Positions 8,396-16,259 of a stretch of DNA of 37,448 nucleotides are shown here, piece after piece (position 1 is the stretch's first letter; each line of letters begins with the position of its first letter). Made by a program: the position numbers and the translations under genes. Origin of the DNA: Pseudomonadota bacterium (GTDB taxonomy: Bacteria > Pseudomonadota > Alphaproteobacteria > Rhizobiales > Beijerinckiaceae); contig JAEWKH010000102.1 of the NCBI GenBank assembly GCA_023386155.1, forward strand, positions 1 through 37,448, in the 5' to 3' direction. The notes beneath the pieces were generated by a model. The model saw only the letters and a program-made list of their open reading frames with translations, was not told the DNA's origin and ran no database searches.

Positions 8396-9844
8396 GTGCT
8401 GCGAGTCATGCGCCAATCCCGCCTTCTCCCGCTGATCATCGCCACTGCCCTGTTCATGGAGAACACGGATTCCACGGTGATCTCCACCTCCCTGCCGATG
8501 ATCGCGGAGAGCTTGGGAACGGACCCGATCGCGCTCAAGCTGGCGCTGACCTCCTATCTGGTGAGCCTCGCCATCTTCATCCCGATTTCCGGCTGGATGG
8601 CCGACAAGTACGGCGCGCGGACCATCTTCACCGTGGCCATCGGCGTGTTCATGGCGGGGTCCCTCGCCTGCGCGGGCGCCAATTCGCTGGAATGGTTCGT
8701 GATCGCCCGCTTCGCCCAGGGCGCGGGCGGGGCCATGATGGTGCCCGTAGGGCGCCTCGTGCTGCTGCGGAGCGTGCCCCGCAGCGAGGTGGTGCAGGCC
8801 CTGGCGACCTTGACCATACCGGCTCTCGTCGGCCCCATCGTCGGGCCGCCGCTCGGCGGCTTCATCACCGAGTTCTTTCACTGGCGCTGGATCTTCTTCA
8901 TCAACATCCCCATCGGGATCCTCGGCATCGTGCTGGCGACGATCTACGTGCCGAACATCAAGGAGGAGGACACGCCGCCGCTGGATTTCATCGGCTTCCT
9001 CCTCTCGGGCTTCGGCTTCGCGCTGCTCATGCTGGGCTTCGCATCGGGCGGACGGCACCTCATTCCGGCGGAGATCTCGACCGGCTGCGTGGTCATCGGC
9101 GCAATCTGCCTCGCTCTCTACGTCTTCCACGCCAGGCGCACCCCCTACCCGGTCCTGCATCTCAGCCTGCTGAGGATCCCGACCTTCCGGGCGAGCGTCG
9201 TCGGCGGATCGCTGTTCCGCATCGGCATCGGGGCCATTCCTTTCCTCCTGCCGCTGATGCTGCAGGTAGGCTTCGGCCTCAGCCCCCTCGCCTCCGGGTC
9301 GCTGACCTTCATCGCGGCCGTGGGCGCGCTGTTCATGAAGACCATGGCCAAGCGCATCCTGGAGCGGACGGGCTTCCGCCGGCTCCTGATCGTCAATGCC
9401 TTCATCGGGGCAGGCTTCGTGGCCGCCAACGGGTTCTTCACGCCCGAGACGCCCCATTGGCTCATCATGATCATCCTGCTGGTCGGCGGCTGCTTCCGCT
9501 CGCTCCAGTTCACCAGCCTCAATGCCATCGGCTACGCGGAGATCTCCAACCGGGAGATGAGCTACGCCACCAGCCTCGGGAGCGCCCTGCAGCAGGTGTC
9601 TCTCAGCATCGGCGTGGCCTTCGGCGCCTTAGTCCTGGAGACTGCAGCGAGCCTCGACGGCGACGCCACGGTCACGGCGGCGGATTTCGGCCCGGCCTTC
9701 TGGGCCGTCGCAGCGGTCTCCGCCCTGTCGGGCTTCGTCTTCCTGCGGCTCTCCCCGACGGCCGGCGCGGAAATGTCGGGACACAGGATTGTGAAGGAAA
9801 AACCTCCTTCCACGGGCCTCGGGGACGGTATCTCGGGTCGCTAG
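8396..9844 (+). CDS. MFS transporter, DHA2-like drug exporter family
   Basis: The 482-aa integral membrane protein has about 14 hydrophobic helices, as in the EmrB/QacA-type 14-TMS drug:H+ antiporters. Signatures include the helix 1 motif NTDSTVISTSLPMIAESLG, the loop 2-3 motif A version GWMADKYGARTIF, and the helix 5 antiporter-type stretch PALVGPIVGPPLGGFITEFFHWRWIFFINIP. The start may be GTG 8396 or ATG 8408. No membrane-fusion partner (EmrA) is adjacent, so substrate and export role are inferred from family only. It is divergent from guaB and followed 38 bp later by the dienelactone hydrolase gene, possibly cotranscribed. Confidence 0.9.
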   Translation: MLRVMRQSRLLPLIIATALFMENTDSTVISTSLPMIAESLGTDPIALKLALTSYLVSLAIFIPISGWMADKYGARTIFTVAIGVFMAGSLACAGANSLEWFVIARFAQGAGGAMMVPVGRLVLLRSVPRSEVVQALATLTIPALVGPIVGPPLGGFITEFFHWRWIFFINIPIGILGIVLATIYVPNIKEEDTPPLDFIGFLLSGFGFALLMLGFASGGRHLIPAEISTGCVVIGAICLALYVFHARRTPYPVLHLSLLRIPTFRASVVGGSLFRIGIGAIPFLLPLMLQVGFGLSPLASGSLTFIAAVGALFMKTMAKRILERTGFRRLLIVNAFIGAGFVAANGFFTPETPHWLIMIILLVGGCFRSLQFTSLNAIGYAEISNREMSYATSLGSALQQVSLSIGVAFGALVLETAASLDGDATVTAADFGPAFWAVAAVSALSGFVFLRLSPTAGAEMSGHRIVKEKPPSTGLGDGISGR

Positions 9845-9882
9845 CTGCGCTACCTTCCGGGCGGGAACCAGGAGGCCACCCG

Positions 9883-10740
9883 ATGGATCAGCGCATCATC
9901 GATCTCTACGACGACTTCACCCATGGCGGCATGAGCCGCCGCTCCTTCCTCGACAAGCTCGCCGCTTTGGCCGGCAGCACGGCCGCCGCAACGGCCCTTC
10001 TGCCCATCCTGCAGAACAACTACGCCCACGCCCAGACCGTGCCGGAGAACGACGCGCGGATCACGACGGAGACCGTGGACATTCCGGGCGCCCAGGGGCT
10101 CAAGGGCTATCTCGTGAAGCCGAAGGATGCCGCCGGCAAGCTGCCGACCGTGATCGTCATCCACGAAAACCGGGGTCTCAACCCGCACATCAAGGACGTG
10201 ACCCGCCGCATGGCGACCGAGGGCTTCATCGCGCTCGGGCTCGACTATCTCTCGCCCATGGGCGGAACGCCCGCCGACGAGGACAAGGGCCGCGAGATGA
10301 TCGGCCAGTTGAAGCAGCCGGACGTGATTGCCCACGGCAAGGCGGCCGTGGCCTATCTGAAGGGGCGCCCCGACGGCAACGGCAAGGTCGGCGCCGTCGG
10401 GTTCTGCTGGGGCGGCGGCGCGGTGAACAACCTGGCCGTCAACGAGCCCGGGCTCGACGCGGGCGTGGCCTATTACGGCGGCCAGCCCAAGGCCGAGGAC
10501 GTGCCGAAGATCAACGCCGCCATGATGATGCACTATGGCGGGCTGGACGAGCGCATCAATGCGGGCATCCCGGCCTACGAGGCGGCGCTGAAGCAGGCCG
10601 GCAAGACCTATGAGATCTATGTCTACGAGGGCGCCAATCACGCCTTCAACAACGACACCAACGCGGCGCGCTACGACAAGGAGGCGGCGGACCTGGCCTG
10701 GAGCCGGACGGTCGGGTTCCTGAAGAAGAATTTGGCTTGA
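9883..10740 (+). CDS. dienelactone hydrolase family protein, Tat-exported
   Basis: This 285-aa alpha/beta hydrolase starts at ATG 9883, behind a strong AGGAGG (9870-9875). The N-terminus has a twin-arginine signal (SRRSFLDKLAAL followed by an Ala-rich core and AHA cleavage-like site near residue 47), suggesting export in folded form. The catalytic nucleophile is the cysteine in GFCWGGG, the hallmark of dienelactone hydrolases. The Asp lies in YGGLDERI and the His in YEGANHAFNND. An oxyanion segment VIVIHENRGLNPHIKDV is also typical. Exported members are usually not true carboxymethylenebutenolidases, so the substrate is open. Confidence 0.92.
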   Translation: MDQRIIDLYDDFTHGGMSRRSFLDKLAALAGSTAAATALLPILQNNYAHAQTVPENDARITTETVDIPGAQGLKGYLVKPKDAAGKLPTVIVIHENRGLNPHIKDVTRRMATEGFIALGLDYLSPMGGTPADEDKGREMIGQLKQPDVIAHGKAAVAYLKGRPDGNGKVGAVGFCWGGGAVNNLAVNEPGLDAGVAYYGGQPKAEDVPKINAAMMMHYGGLDERINAGIPAYEAALKQAGKTYEIYVYEGANHAFNNDTNAARYDKEAADLAWSRTVGFLKKNLA

Positions 10741-10817
10741 GGGCAGTCCTTAAGGATTCATCTCGGGACTGCGCAGTGGAGATCCGGGATCGCTGAACGA
10801 GTGTGGCGCGCAAGCCT

Positions 10818-10835
10818 CCTCCCCTTGTGGGGAGG
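10818..10835. terminator. GC-rich hairpin between convergent genes
   Basis: Perfect 7-bp arms CCTCCCC (10818-10824) and GGGGAGG (10829-10835) enclose the tetraloop TTGT. It lies in the 162-bp space between the stop codons of the dienelactone hydrolase and the Gfo/Idh/MocA gene. GAAAAA follows on the plus side; a T run would be expected for a classical terminator, so it may also be a dispersed repeat. Confidence 0.45.
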
Positions 10836-10902
10836 GAAAAACGCTCCTTATTCGGCACCGATCCTGAACCGCCTCCCCCGTCCGGGATGATTGTGCTGAG
10901 CC

Positions 10903-11838
10903 CTAATCCTCGAACGCCTCGACCTGAACCCGCTTGCCGACCATGAACGCGTCGCCCACGAGGCGGAACGGAGCGTCGTCCACCTCCGACTGGCGGGCGT
11001 TCAGCAGCTGGTCGAAGCGTCGATAGATTCCCTGGTATTCCGCAGGCTCCTCCTGCACGACCTGCCGGCCGCCGATCTCCAGGCAGCTCCCGCCATGGGT
11101 GAGCTTGATGTTCAAGCCCGCTTCCGTCTCGACCTCGATGTCCCAGGTCTGGGGGCCGGTCTGGCGCCAGTCGAACACCGCCTCCAGGTCCCCCTGCCCG
11201 TGGCTCATGGAGAACGTCAGGTGAGCGGCGATCGGCGCGTCGCGGTTGGCCGGGAATTCCAGGGTCGAGGCCTTGATGAAGACCGGCTCGGGCATGATGC
11301 GGGTGACGATGGAGAGCGCGTTGATCCCCGGATCGAACACGCCGAAGCCGCCGGCCTGCCAGATCCATTGCTGGCCCGGATGCCAGTGCCGCACATCCTC
11401 CTTCCAGGTCACCAGAAGGCGCTTGATCGTCCATCCGGCGAGCGCCTTCTTGGCCTCCTCGACGGCCTTGTTGTACTGGGCGTGCCAGGTGGTGAAGACG
11501 ACCCTGCCCACCTTCGCGGCAAGCTCCTTGAGGTCCTGGAGCTCGCTCAAGGTCGCTGCGGGCGGCTTTTCCAGGAGCACGCTCTTTCCCGCCAGGAGCG
11601 CCTCGCGGGCGATCTGGTGGCGGACCTGCGGGGGCGTGCAGATCGACACCGCCTCGATCTCGGGGATCTTCAGGAGCTCCCGGTAATCCTGGAAGGTGTA
11701 CTTCGCGTCCTCATGCGTGAGCCCGCGCTGGCTCGACACGGCAAGCAGCTGGAAATCCGGGCTGGCCTTGATGACGGGCAGGTGCTGGTCCTGCGCGATC
11801 TTGCCGAGGCCGATGATGCCGATCTGGTGCGCCGCCAT
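10903..11838 (-). CDS. Gfo/Idh/MocA oxidoreductase, probable D-galactose 1-dehydrogenase
   Basis: The 311-aa protein opens with an NAD(P)-binding Rossmann motif (IGIIGLGKIAQDQHLPVI). It has the family EKPP motif at about residues 94-97, after AGKSVLL, and the DPGINALSIVTRIMP segment containing the catalytic region. Overall length and the HLP/EKPP combination resemble bacterial D-galactose 1-dehydrogenases (De Ley-Doudoroff route), but no other galactose genes are nearby and sugar specificity cannot be read from sequence alone. It is on the same strand as rlmE, 38 bp downstream of its stop. Confidence 0.82.
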   Translation of the reverse strand: MAAHQIGIIGLGKIAQDQHLPVIKASPDFQLLAVSSQRGLTHEDAKYTFQDYRELLKIPEIEAVSICTPPQVRHQIAREALLAGKSVLLEKPPAATLSELQDLKELAAKVGRVVFTTWHAQYNKAVEEAKKALAGWTIKRLLVTWKEDVRHWHPGQQWIWQAGGFGVFDPGINALSIVTRIMPEPVFIKASTLEFPANRDAPIAAHLTFSMSHGQGDLEAVFDWRQTGPQTWDIEVETEAGLNIKLTHGGSCLEIGGRQVVQEEPAEYQGIYRRFDQLLNARQSEVDDAPFRLVGDAFMVGKRVQVEAFED

Positions 11839-11876
11839 GGTCGTATCCTTCCCGTCAGAGGCCTCGAGCCGATCGT

Positions 11877-12593
11877 TCAGGCGTCAGGCGCCTGCTCCGC
11901 TTGTCCCCGGAAACCGGTGGCCATCACATAGAGTTCCGCCGAGTCGGCCCGGCTCGCCGCCGGCTTCACGTGGCGCACCACGGCGAAGTCGCGCTTGAGG
12001 TCGGCGAGCAGCTGGTTCTCCGTGCCGCCCTGGAACACCTTGGCGATGAAGGCGCCGCCGGGGGCGAGGATCTCGCGGGCGAAATAGATGGCTGCCTCGG
12101 CAAGGCCGATGATGCGCAGGTGATCGGTCTTCTTGTGACCGGTCGTGTTGGCCGCCATGTCGGACATGACCACGTCCGCCTGGCCGCCGAGCATCTCGAT
12201 GAGCTTGCCGGGAGCGCTCTCGTCCAGGAAGTCGAGCTGAATGAACTCGACGTCCGGCATGGGATCGATGGGCAGAAGGTCGATGCCGACGACCTTGCCC
12301 TTCGACCCTACCTTCCGGGCGGCGATCTGCGACCAGCCGCCGGGCGCCGCGCCGAGGTCGACGATCCTCTGGCCGGGCTTGAGGATGTGATACTTCTCGT
12401 CGATCTCCAGCAGCTTGAAGGCCGCGCGCGAGCGGTAGCCCTCGCGCTTGGCGCGGGCGACGTAAGGATCGTTGAGCTGGCGCTCGAGCCACTTCTGCGA
12501 CGAGAGGGTCCGCTTGTGGGCCGTCTTCACGCGCTGCTTGAGATTGCGGGCTCCGGAACCGGTCTTGGCAGTCACCGCTGGCCCCCTCGCCAC
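11877..12593 (-). CDS. rlmE: 23S rRNA (uridine-2'-O-)methyltransferase RlmE/FtsJ
   Basis: This enzyme methylates the 2'-O of U2552 in the 23S A-loop, a late step of large-subunit maturation. The 238-aa protein has the Lys-rich N-terminus of the family, then YRSRAAFKLLEID (first catalytic Lys), SAM motif DLGAAPGGWSQ, MSDMAANTTGHKKTDH (catalytic Asp), FIAKVFQGG (second Lys) and SRADSAELYVMATGF (Glu). The K-D-K-E tetrad is complete. Its start overlaps the end of the ppx/gppA gene by 22 bp, so the two are translationally coupled. Confidence 0.96.
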   Translation of the reverse strand: MARGPAVTAKTGSGARNLKQRVKTAHKRTLSSQKWLERQLNDPYVARAKREGYRSRAAFKLLEIDEKYHILKPGQRIVDLGAAPGGWSQIAARKVGSKGKVVGIDLLPIDPMPDVEFIQLDFLDESAPGKLIEMLGGQADVVMSDMAANTTGHKKTDHLRIIGLAEAAIYFAREILAPGGAFIAKVFQGGTENQLLADLKRDFAVVRHVKPAASRADSAELYVMATGFRGQAEQAPDA

Positions 12594-13687
12594 ACAGAGT
12601 CCTCACGCATCATGTTCATCAGAATTCCTTCGCGCAGTCCGCGATCCGCGATGCGCAGGCGCTCCGAGGGGAAAGCCCGCCGGATCGCTTCCAAGATGGC
12701 GCAGCCCGCGAGAACCAGGTCGGCGCGTTCCCTGCCGATGCAGGGGTTCTCGGCCCGCTGCGTGAAATCCGAGCGCAGCAGGCGCTGCATTACCGTCGAA
12801 ATCTCGCCGTTGCGCATCCACATCCCGTCGACCCGGCGCCGGTCGTAGCGCGCGAGCCCCAGGTGAATGCCGCCGACCGTGGTGACGGTTCCCGAGGTTC
12901 CGAGCAGGTGGAAGTTGTGAGCCCGCCCCGCCGGGGCCGCCACGAGGGCGAAATCGAGCAGCAGTTCCGAGACTTCCTCGACCATGCCCTCGAAGGTCTC
13001 GGGCGTGACGTCGATTCCGCCGTAGCGCTCGGCGAGCGTCACTACGCCGACGGGCAACGAATCCCAGGCACGGATGCGCTTGCACGGATCGGCGAAGGCA
13101 TGCGGCGCCTGGCCGTCGAGCCAGGCGATCTCCGTGGAGCCGCCGCCGATGTCGAACACGATCACCGAATGGGCCTTGGGATCGACCAGGGACGCGCAGC
13201 CCGTGACCGCGAGATAGGCCTCCGTCTTGCGGTCGACAATTTCGAGCTCCAGGTCGAGCTCGTCGCGCACGCGATGGATGAAGGACAGGCCGTTCTCGGC
13301 GAGCCGGCAGGCTTCCGTCGCCACGAGGCGCGCCCGCGTCACGCCCTTCGCGGCCATCTTCTCACGGCACACGCGCAACGCCTCGATCGTCCGCGAGATC
13401 GCATCGTCGCTGAGGCGGTTGCCCAGGCCGAGACCCTCGCCGAGGCGCACGATGCGCGAGAATGCATCGACGACGCGGAATCCGAAATGTGCAGGCTCAG
13501 CAATGAGAAGACGGCAATTGTTGGTGCCGAGATCGAGCGCCGCATAGCTTTTGGAAGAGCGCCGCCGGTGATCGAACCGCGTTGTCGAAGGACGCTCCGC
13601 GACCAGGGCGGCGCCGCTTGCGGATCCACTCAGCGGATCCGCATGTCGCTCTCCCGGTTCTGCTGCAACGTCCACTTTGACGGTCAA
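12572..13687 (-). CDS. Ppx/GppA phosphatase family protein
   Basis: The 371-aa protein of the ASKHA fold has phosphate-1 loop YAALDLGTNNCRLLIAE at about residues 48-64 and phosphate-2 motif FDIGGGSTEIAWL, plus TVTTVGGIHLGL near the C-terminus. At 371 aa it lacks the C-terminal HD-like domain of E. coli Ppx/GppA (about 500 aa), as is common in alphaproteobacteria. It should hydrolyse polyphosphate and/or pppGpp; which one cannot be told. The start is TTG 13687 behind GGGGA; GTG 13675 is an alternative. The pairing with rlmE is a recurrent alphaproteobacterial arrangement. Confidence 0.9.
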   Translation of the reverse strand: MTVKVDVAAEPGERHADPLSGSASGAALVAERPSTTRFDHRRRSSKSYAALDLGTNNCRLLIAEPAHFGFRVVDAFSRIVRLGEGLGLGNRLSDDAISRTIEALRVCREKMAAKGVTRARLVATEACRLAENGLSFIHRVRDELDLELEIVDRKTEAYLAVTGCASLVDPKAHSVIVFDIGGGSTEIAWLDGQAPHAFADPCKRIRAWDSLPVGVVTLAERYGGIDVTPETFEGMVEEVSELLLDFALVAAPAGRAHNFHLLGTSGTVTTVGGIHLGLARYDRRRVDGMWMRNGEISTVMQRLLRSDFTQRAENPCIGRERADLVLAGCAILEAIRRAFPSERLRIADRGLREGILMNMMREDSVWRGGQR

Positions 13688-13801
13688 AACGAATCCCCGA
13701 ACATCCCGATCGGATGCCTTGCTTGATCAAGAGAGTAACCATCGCGCTGCCATCCTGCCAAGGGCAGGAGCGCAGATTGTCGTCTCGCGCGGTGAGGCGT
13801 C

Positions 13802-14965
13802 TCAGAGCGTCAGGCCGCGAAATCGCTCCGTCAGGCCGGTCAGAACATCGGCTCCGACATTGGCGATGGCCACGCGCAGATGTCCATCCTGACCGGGACC
13901 GAAATAGCTTCCCGGCAGGCACAGGACGCCCCGCTCCGTCGCGAGCTTCTCGGCCACCTGCTGCGCCTTGGCGCCCCGGAACGGATGGCGCAGATAGGCG
14001 AAATAGGCCCCCGTCGACTCGATCTTCCACTCCGGCAGCGGCGCGAGCGCGTCCCGAAAAACCTGTGCACGCCGGTTGATCTCGGCCCGGTTGTCCTCGC
14101 GCCAGTCGCGCAGGGCATCGATCGCCCATGGCAAGGCCCCCTGGGCCGTCCGCGGAGCGCAGATCTGGATGCAGTCGAGAATCTTGGCCACCTGCTCGAT
14201 GAGCCTTGCATCGGCCGTGACGGCCCCGGTGCGGTGTCCCGGGATCGCATAGGACTTCGAGAAGGAATAGAGCTGGATCACCGTATCGCGCCATTCCTTG
14301 CCAATGAACAGGCCATGGGCGCGGTTCATCCCCTGCGGCAGGAAGTCCCGGTAAGTCTCGTCGATCACGAGATAAATGCCGCGCTTGGCGCAGAGCTGCG
14401 CGAAGCTCTCGATCACATGCGCCGGATACACGGCCCCGGTCGGGTTGTTCGGCGTCACCAGGACGATGGCCCGGACCTTGTCGTCGATCAGCGCCTCCGC
14501 ATCCTCCACCCGCGGCACGAAGCCGTTCTCAGGCCGGCACGGCAGCGGTCGCGGCTCGATCCCCAGCATGTCGAGGGTCATCTGGTGGTTGAAGTACCAG
14601 GGCGTCGGCAGCAGCACCGCCTCGTTGCGATGGGCGAGCAGCATCATGGCGGCGAAGAAGGCCATGTTGCACCCGGCGGTGATCGCCGTGTCCTCCGGCT
14701 CGATCCGGCCCTCGTAGAGGCGGGAGAGATCGGCCGCATAGGCCTGCCTGAGGGCGGCGTCGCCGTTGATGGGGCCGTATTGCGAACCGGCCGCGGAGCC
14801 CGCCGCGGCCGCCATCCGCTCCAGAAGACCGGGATGGGGCGCGTTGCCCGGAACGGCCTGCGAGAGATTGATCAGCGGCCCGAAGGAGCCGTCGTAGCGC
14901 CTGGTCCAGCTCTGCGCCTCGGGGATCGGAGGAGAGCCAACGTCTGAAACGAGACTGTTGATCAT
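13802..14965 (-). CDS. PLP-dependent class I/II aminotransferase
   Basis: This fold-type I enzyme is 387 aa from ATG 14965; the open frame reaches 15040 but the extra N-terminus is not conserved-looking. Motifs visible are NLSQAVPGNAPHP, the substrate/cofactor loop VTPNNPTGAVYP, VIDETYRDF with the PLP-pairing Asp, and the Schiff-base Lys in YSFSKSYAIPGHRTG. The C-terminal small domain has GSYFGPGQDGHLRVAIANV. It resembles aspartate/aromatic-type aminotransferases, but specificity is not evident. It is divergent from ridA (15087), which deaminates reactive enamine/imine products of PLP enzymes, and this suggests a functional link. Confidence 0.9.
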   Translation of the reverse strand: MINSLVSDVGSPPIPEAQSWTRRYDGSFGPLINLSQAVPGNAPHPGLLERMAAAAGSAAGSQYGPINGDAALRQAYAADLSRLYEGRIEPEDTAITAGCNMAFFAAMMLLAHRNEAVLLPTPWYFNHQMTLDMLGIEPRPLPCRPENGFVPRVEDAEALIDDKVRAIVLVTPNNPTGAVYPAHVIESFAQLCAKRGIYLVIDETYRDFLPQGMNRAHGLFIGKEWRDTVIQLYSFSKSYAIPGHRTGAVTADARLIEQVAKILDCIQICAPRTAQGALPWAIDALRDWREDNRAEINRRAQVFRDALAPLPEWKIESTGAYFAYLRHPFRGAKAQQVAEKLATERGVLCLPGSYFGPGQDGHLRVAIANVGADVLTGLTERFRGLTL

Positions 14966-15086
14966 CAGAGTTCGCCTTTCCCAAGCCACATCGAAGTCTC
15001 TGACTGCTACTCGAATTGGCTGCCCCCTCCAAGTATGCAACTATGTATCTTGATGTGGGAAATACGGCACTTCAGCAGGAACCTTC

Positions 15087-15491
15087 ATGATAATCTTTCG
15101 CAATCCCTCCACAGTTGCCCCACCAATCGGACGCTATACGCATTCCGTCGAAATCCCGCCCAATGCCCGCATCCTGCTTGTTTCTGGGCAAGTCGGGATA
15201 GCGCCAGACGGCACCGTGGGTGAGACCTATTTCGACCAATGGCGCTACGCCCTTCAAAACCTCGTCCTGAATGTCGAAGCTGCCAACATGGGAGTGAAGG
15301 ACATCGTCAAATGCACAAGTCTCATGGTGGAGCGGTACCGACCGACGAGCGATGAAGACCGAGCCAAGCTCAACAAGATTTCTCAAGATATCCTTGGTGA
15401 TCACGTTCCCGTATGGACAGCACATATCATCCCGGCTCTTGTCCGGCCTGACCTGATGCTGGAAATCGAGGCCATCGCGGCTGCCGTCTAA
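15087..15491 (+). CDS. RidA family enamine/imine deaminase
   Basis: The 134-aa protein spans a complete RidA/YjgF domain. It has the N-terminal IGRYTHSVEIPPNARILLVSGQ segment, TYFDQWRYALQNLVLNVEAANM in the central helix, and IIPALVRPDLMLEIEAIAAA at the C-terminus. The usual catalytic Arg of the RidA subfamily lies in the R/S-PxL region, here LVRPDLMLEIE. It is preceded by AGGA (15077-15080). RidA-type proteins hydrolyse 2-aminoacrylate and related intermediates. The gene is divergent from a PLP aminotransferase across a 121-bp shared promoter. Confidence 0.9.
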   Translation: MIIFRNPSTVAPPIGRYTHSVEIPPNARILLVSGQVGIAPDGTVGETYFDQWRYALQNLVLNVEAANMGVKDIVKCTSLMVERYRPTSDEDRAKLNKISQDILGDHVPVWTAHIIPALVRPDLMLEIEAIAAAV

Positions 15492-15528
15492 GGCGGCAAA
15501 AAGCGGCGCACCGGGGGCACGCCGCCTT
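15490..15528. terminator. inverted repeat between convergent ridA and efp
   Basis: AAGGCGGC (15490-15497) and GCCGCCTT (15521-15528) are perfect 8-bp arms starting at the ridA stop codon. The 23-nt loop is long and no T run follows, so terminator function is inferred mainly from its position between two converging genes. Confidence 0.4.
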
Positions 15529-15550
15529 GAATGTGCAATTTGCCAGGACC

Positions 15551-16117
15551 TTAGTCCTTCGCGCGCTCCACATAGGAACCGTCTTCCGTCATGATGACGA
15601 CGCGGGTGCCGGCCTGGATGTGGGGCGGCACGAGGGTGCGCACGCCGTTCGACAGCATGGCGGGCTTGTAGGACGAGGACGCCGTCTGGCCCTTCACGAC
15701 CGGCTCGGTCTCGGTGATCTCGAGGGTCACGCGGGCCGGCAGCTCGATGGCGATCGCGACGCCGTTATGGGTCGACAGCATCACGGCCATGCCTTCCTGG
15801 AGATAGGGCTTCTGGTCGCCGATGATGTCCTCCGGCACGACCACCTGGTCGTAGGTCTCCGGGTTCATGAAGTGAAAGCCCTCGCCGTCCTGATACAGGA
15901 AGGTGTGCTCGCGGTCCTCCACGAAGGCACGCTCGACCTGCTCTGTCGTCCGGTAGCGCTCGGAGACCTTCACGCCGTCGGAGATGCGGCGCATGTCGAG
16001 CTGGGTCACCGGGGTGCCCTTGCCGGGGTGGATGTTCTGGGCGGTGAGAACCACATAGAGCTTGCCGTCGATGTCGACGACATTGCCTTTGCGGAGCGTA
16101 GAGGCGATGACCTTCAC
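15551..16117 (-). CDS. efp: elongation factor P
   Basis: EF-P enters the ribosomal E site and speeds peptide bond formation at polyproline stretches. The 188-aa protein has the KOW-like N-terminal domain with the modified loop NIHPGKGTPVTQLDMRRI. The lysine at about residue 33 corresponds to the beta-lysylated Lys34 of E. coli EF-P. The OB domain (FMNPETYDQVVVPEDI) and the C-terminal domain (GVRTLVPPHIQAGTRVVI) follow. The divergent neighbours epmA and epmB encode the enzymes for that modification, so this EF-P is almost certainly of the (R)-beta-lysine type. Confidence 0.97.
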   Translation of the reverse strand: MKVIASTLRKGNVVDIDGKLYVVLTAQNIHPGKGTPVTQLDMRRISDGVKVSERYRTTEQVERAFVEDREHTFLYQDGEGFHFMNPETYDQVVVPEDIIGDQKPYLQEGMAVMLSTHNGVAIAIELPARVTLEITETEPVVKGQTASSSYKPAMLSNGVRTLVPPHIQAGTRVVIMTEDGSYVERAKD

Positions 16118-16177
16118 GGGGAGCTTTCCTTGTGACAGATAAGGGCGCGTCGTGAGGGTCGGGTCATCCAGCCCCCA

Positions 16178-16206
16178 GCGGCACCGAAAACGGTTTTCGG
16201 TGCCGC
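16178..16206. promoter_or_regulatory. 29-bp near-perfect palindrome in the efp/epmA promoter
   Basis: The left arm GCGGCACCGAAAAC (16178-16191) and right arm GTTTTCGGTGCCGC (16193-16206) are perfect 14-bp inverted repeats around one central base. It lies between the divergent efp and epmA starts (61 bp from efp, 53 bp from epmA), where promoters must be. It could be an operator for a dimeric regulator or a palindromic repeat; the one-base centre makes a normal RNA hairpin loop less favourable. Confidence 0.6.
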
Positions 16207-16259
16207 AAGTAGCCTATCTTCGCGCAAATCGCCAGCCCGACCTGACGGAACGCTTTGGA

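Noticed and set aside
8275..9882. Plus-strand frame reading into the dienelactone hydrolase gene to give an 821-aa product
   Set aside because: The first part is the shadow frame of the MFS gene. The hydrolase has its own AGGAGG and Tat signal at 9883.
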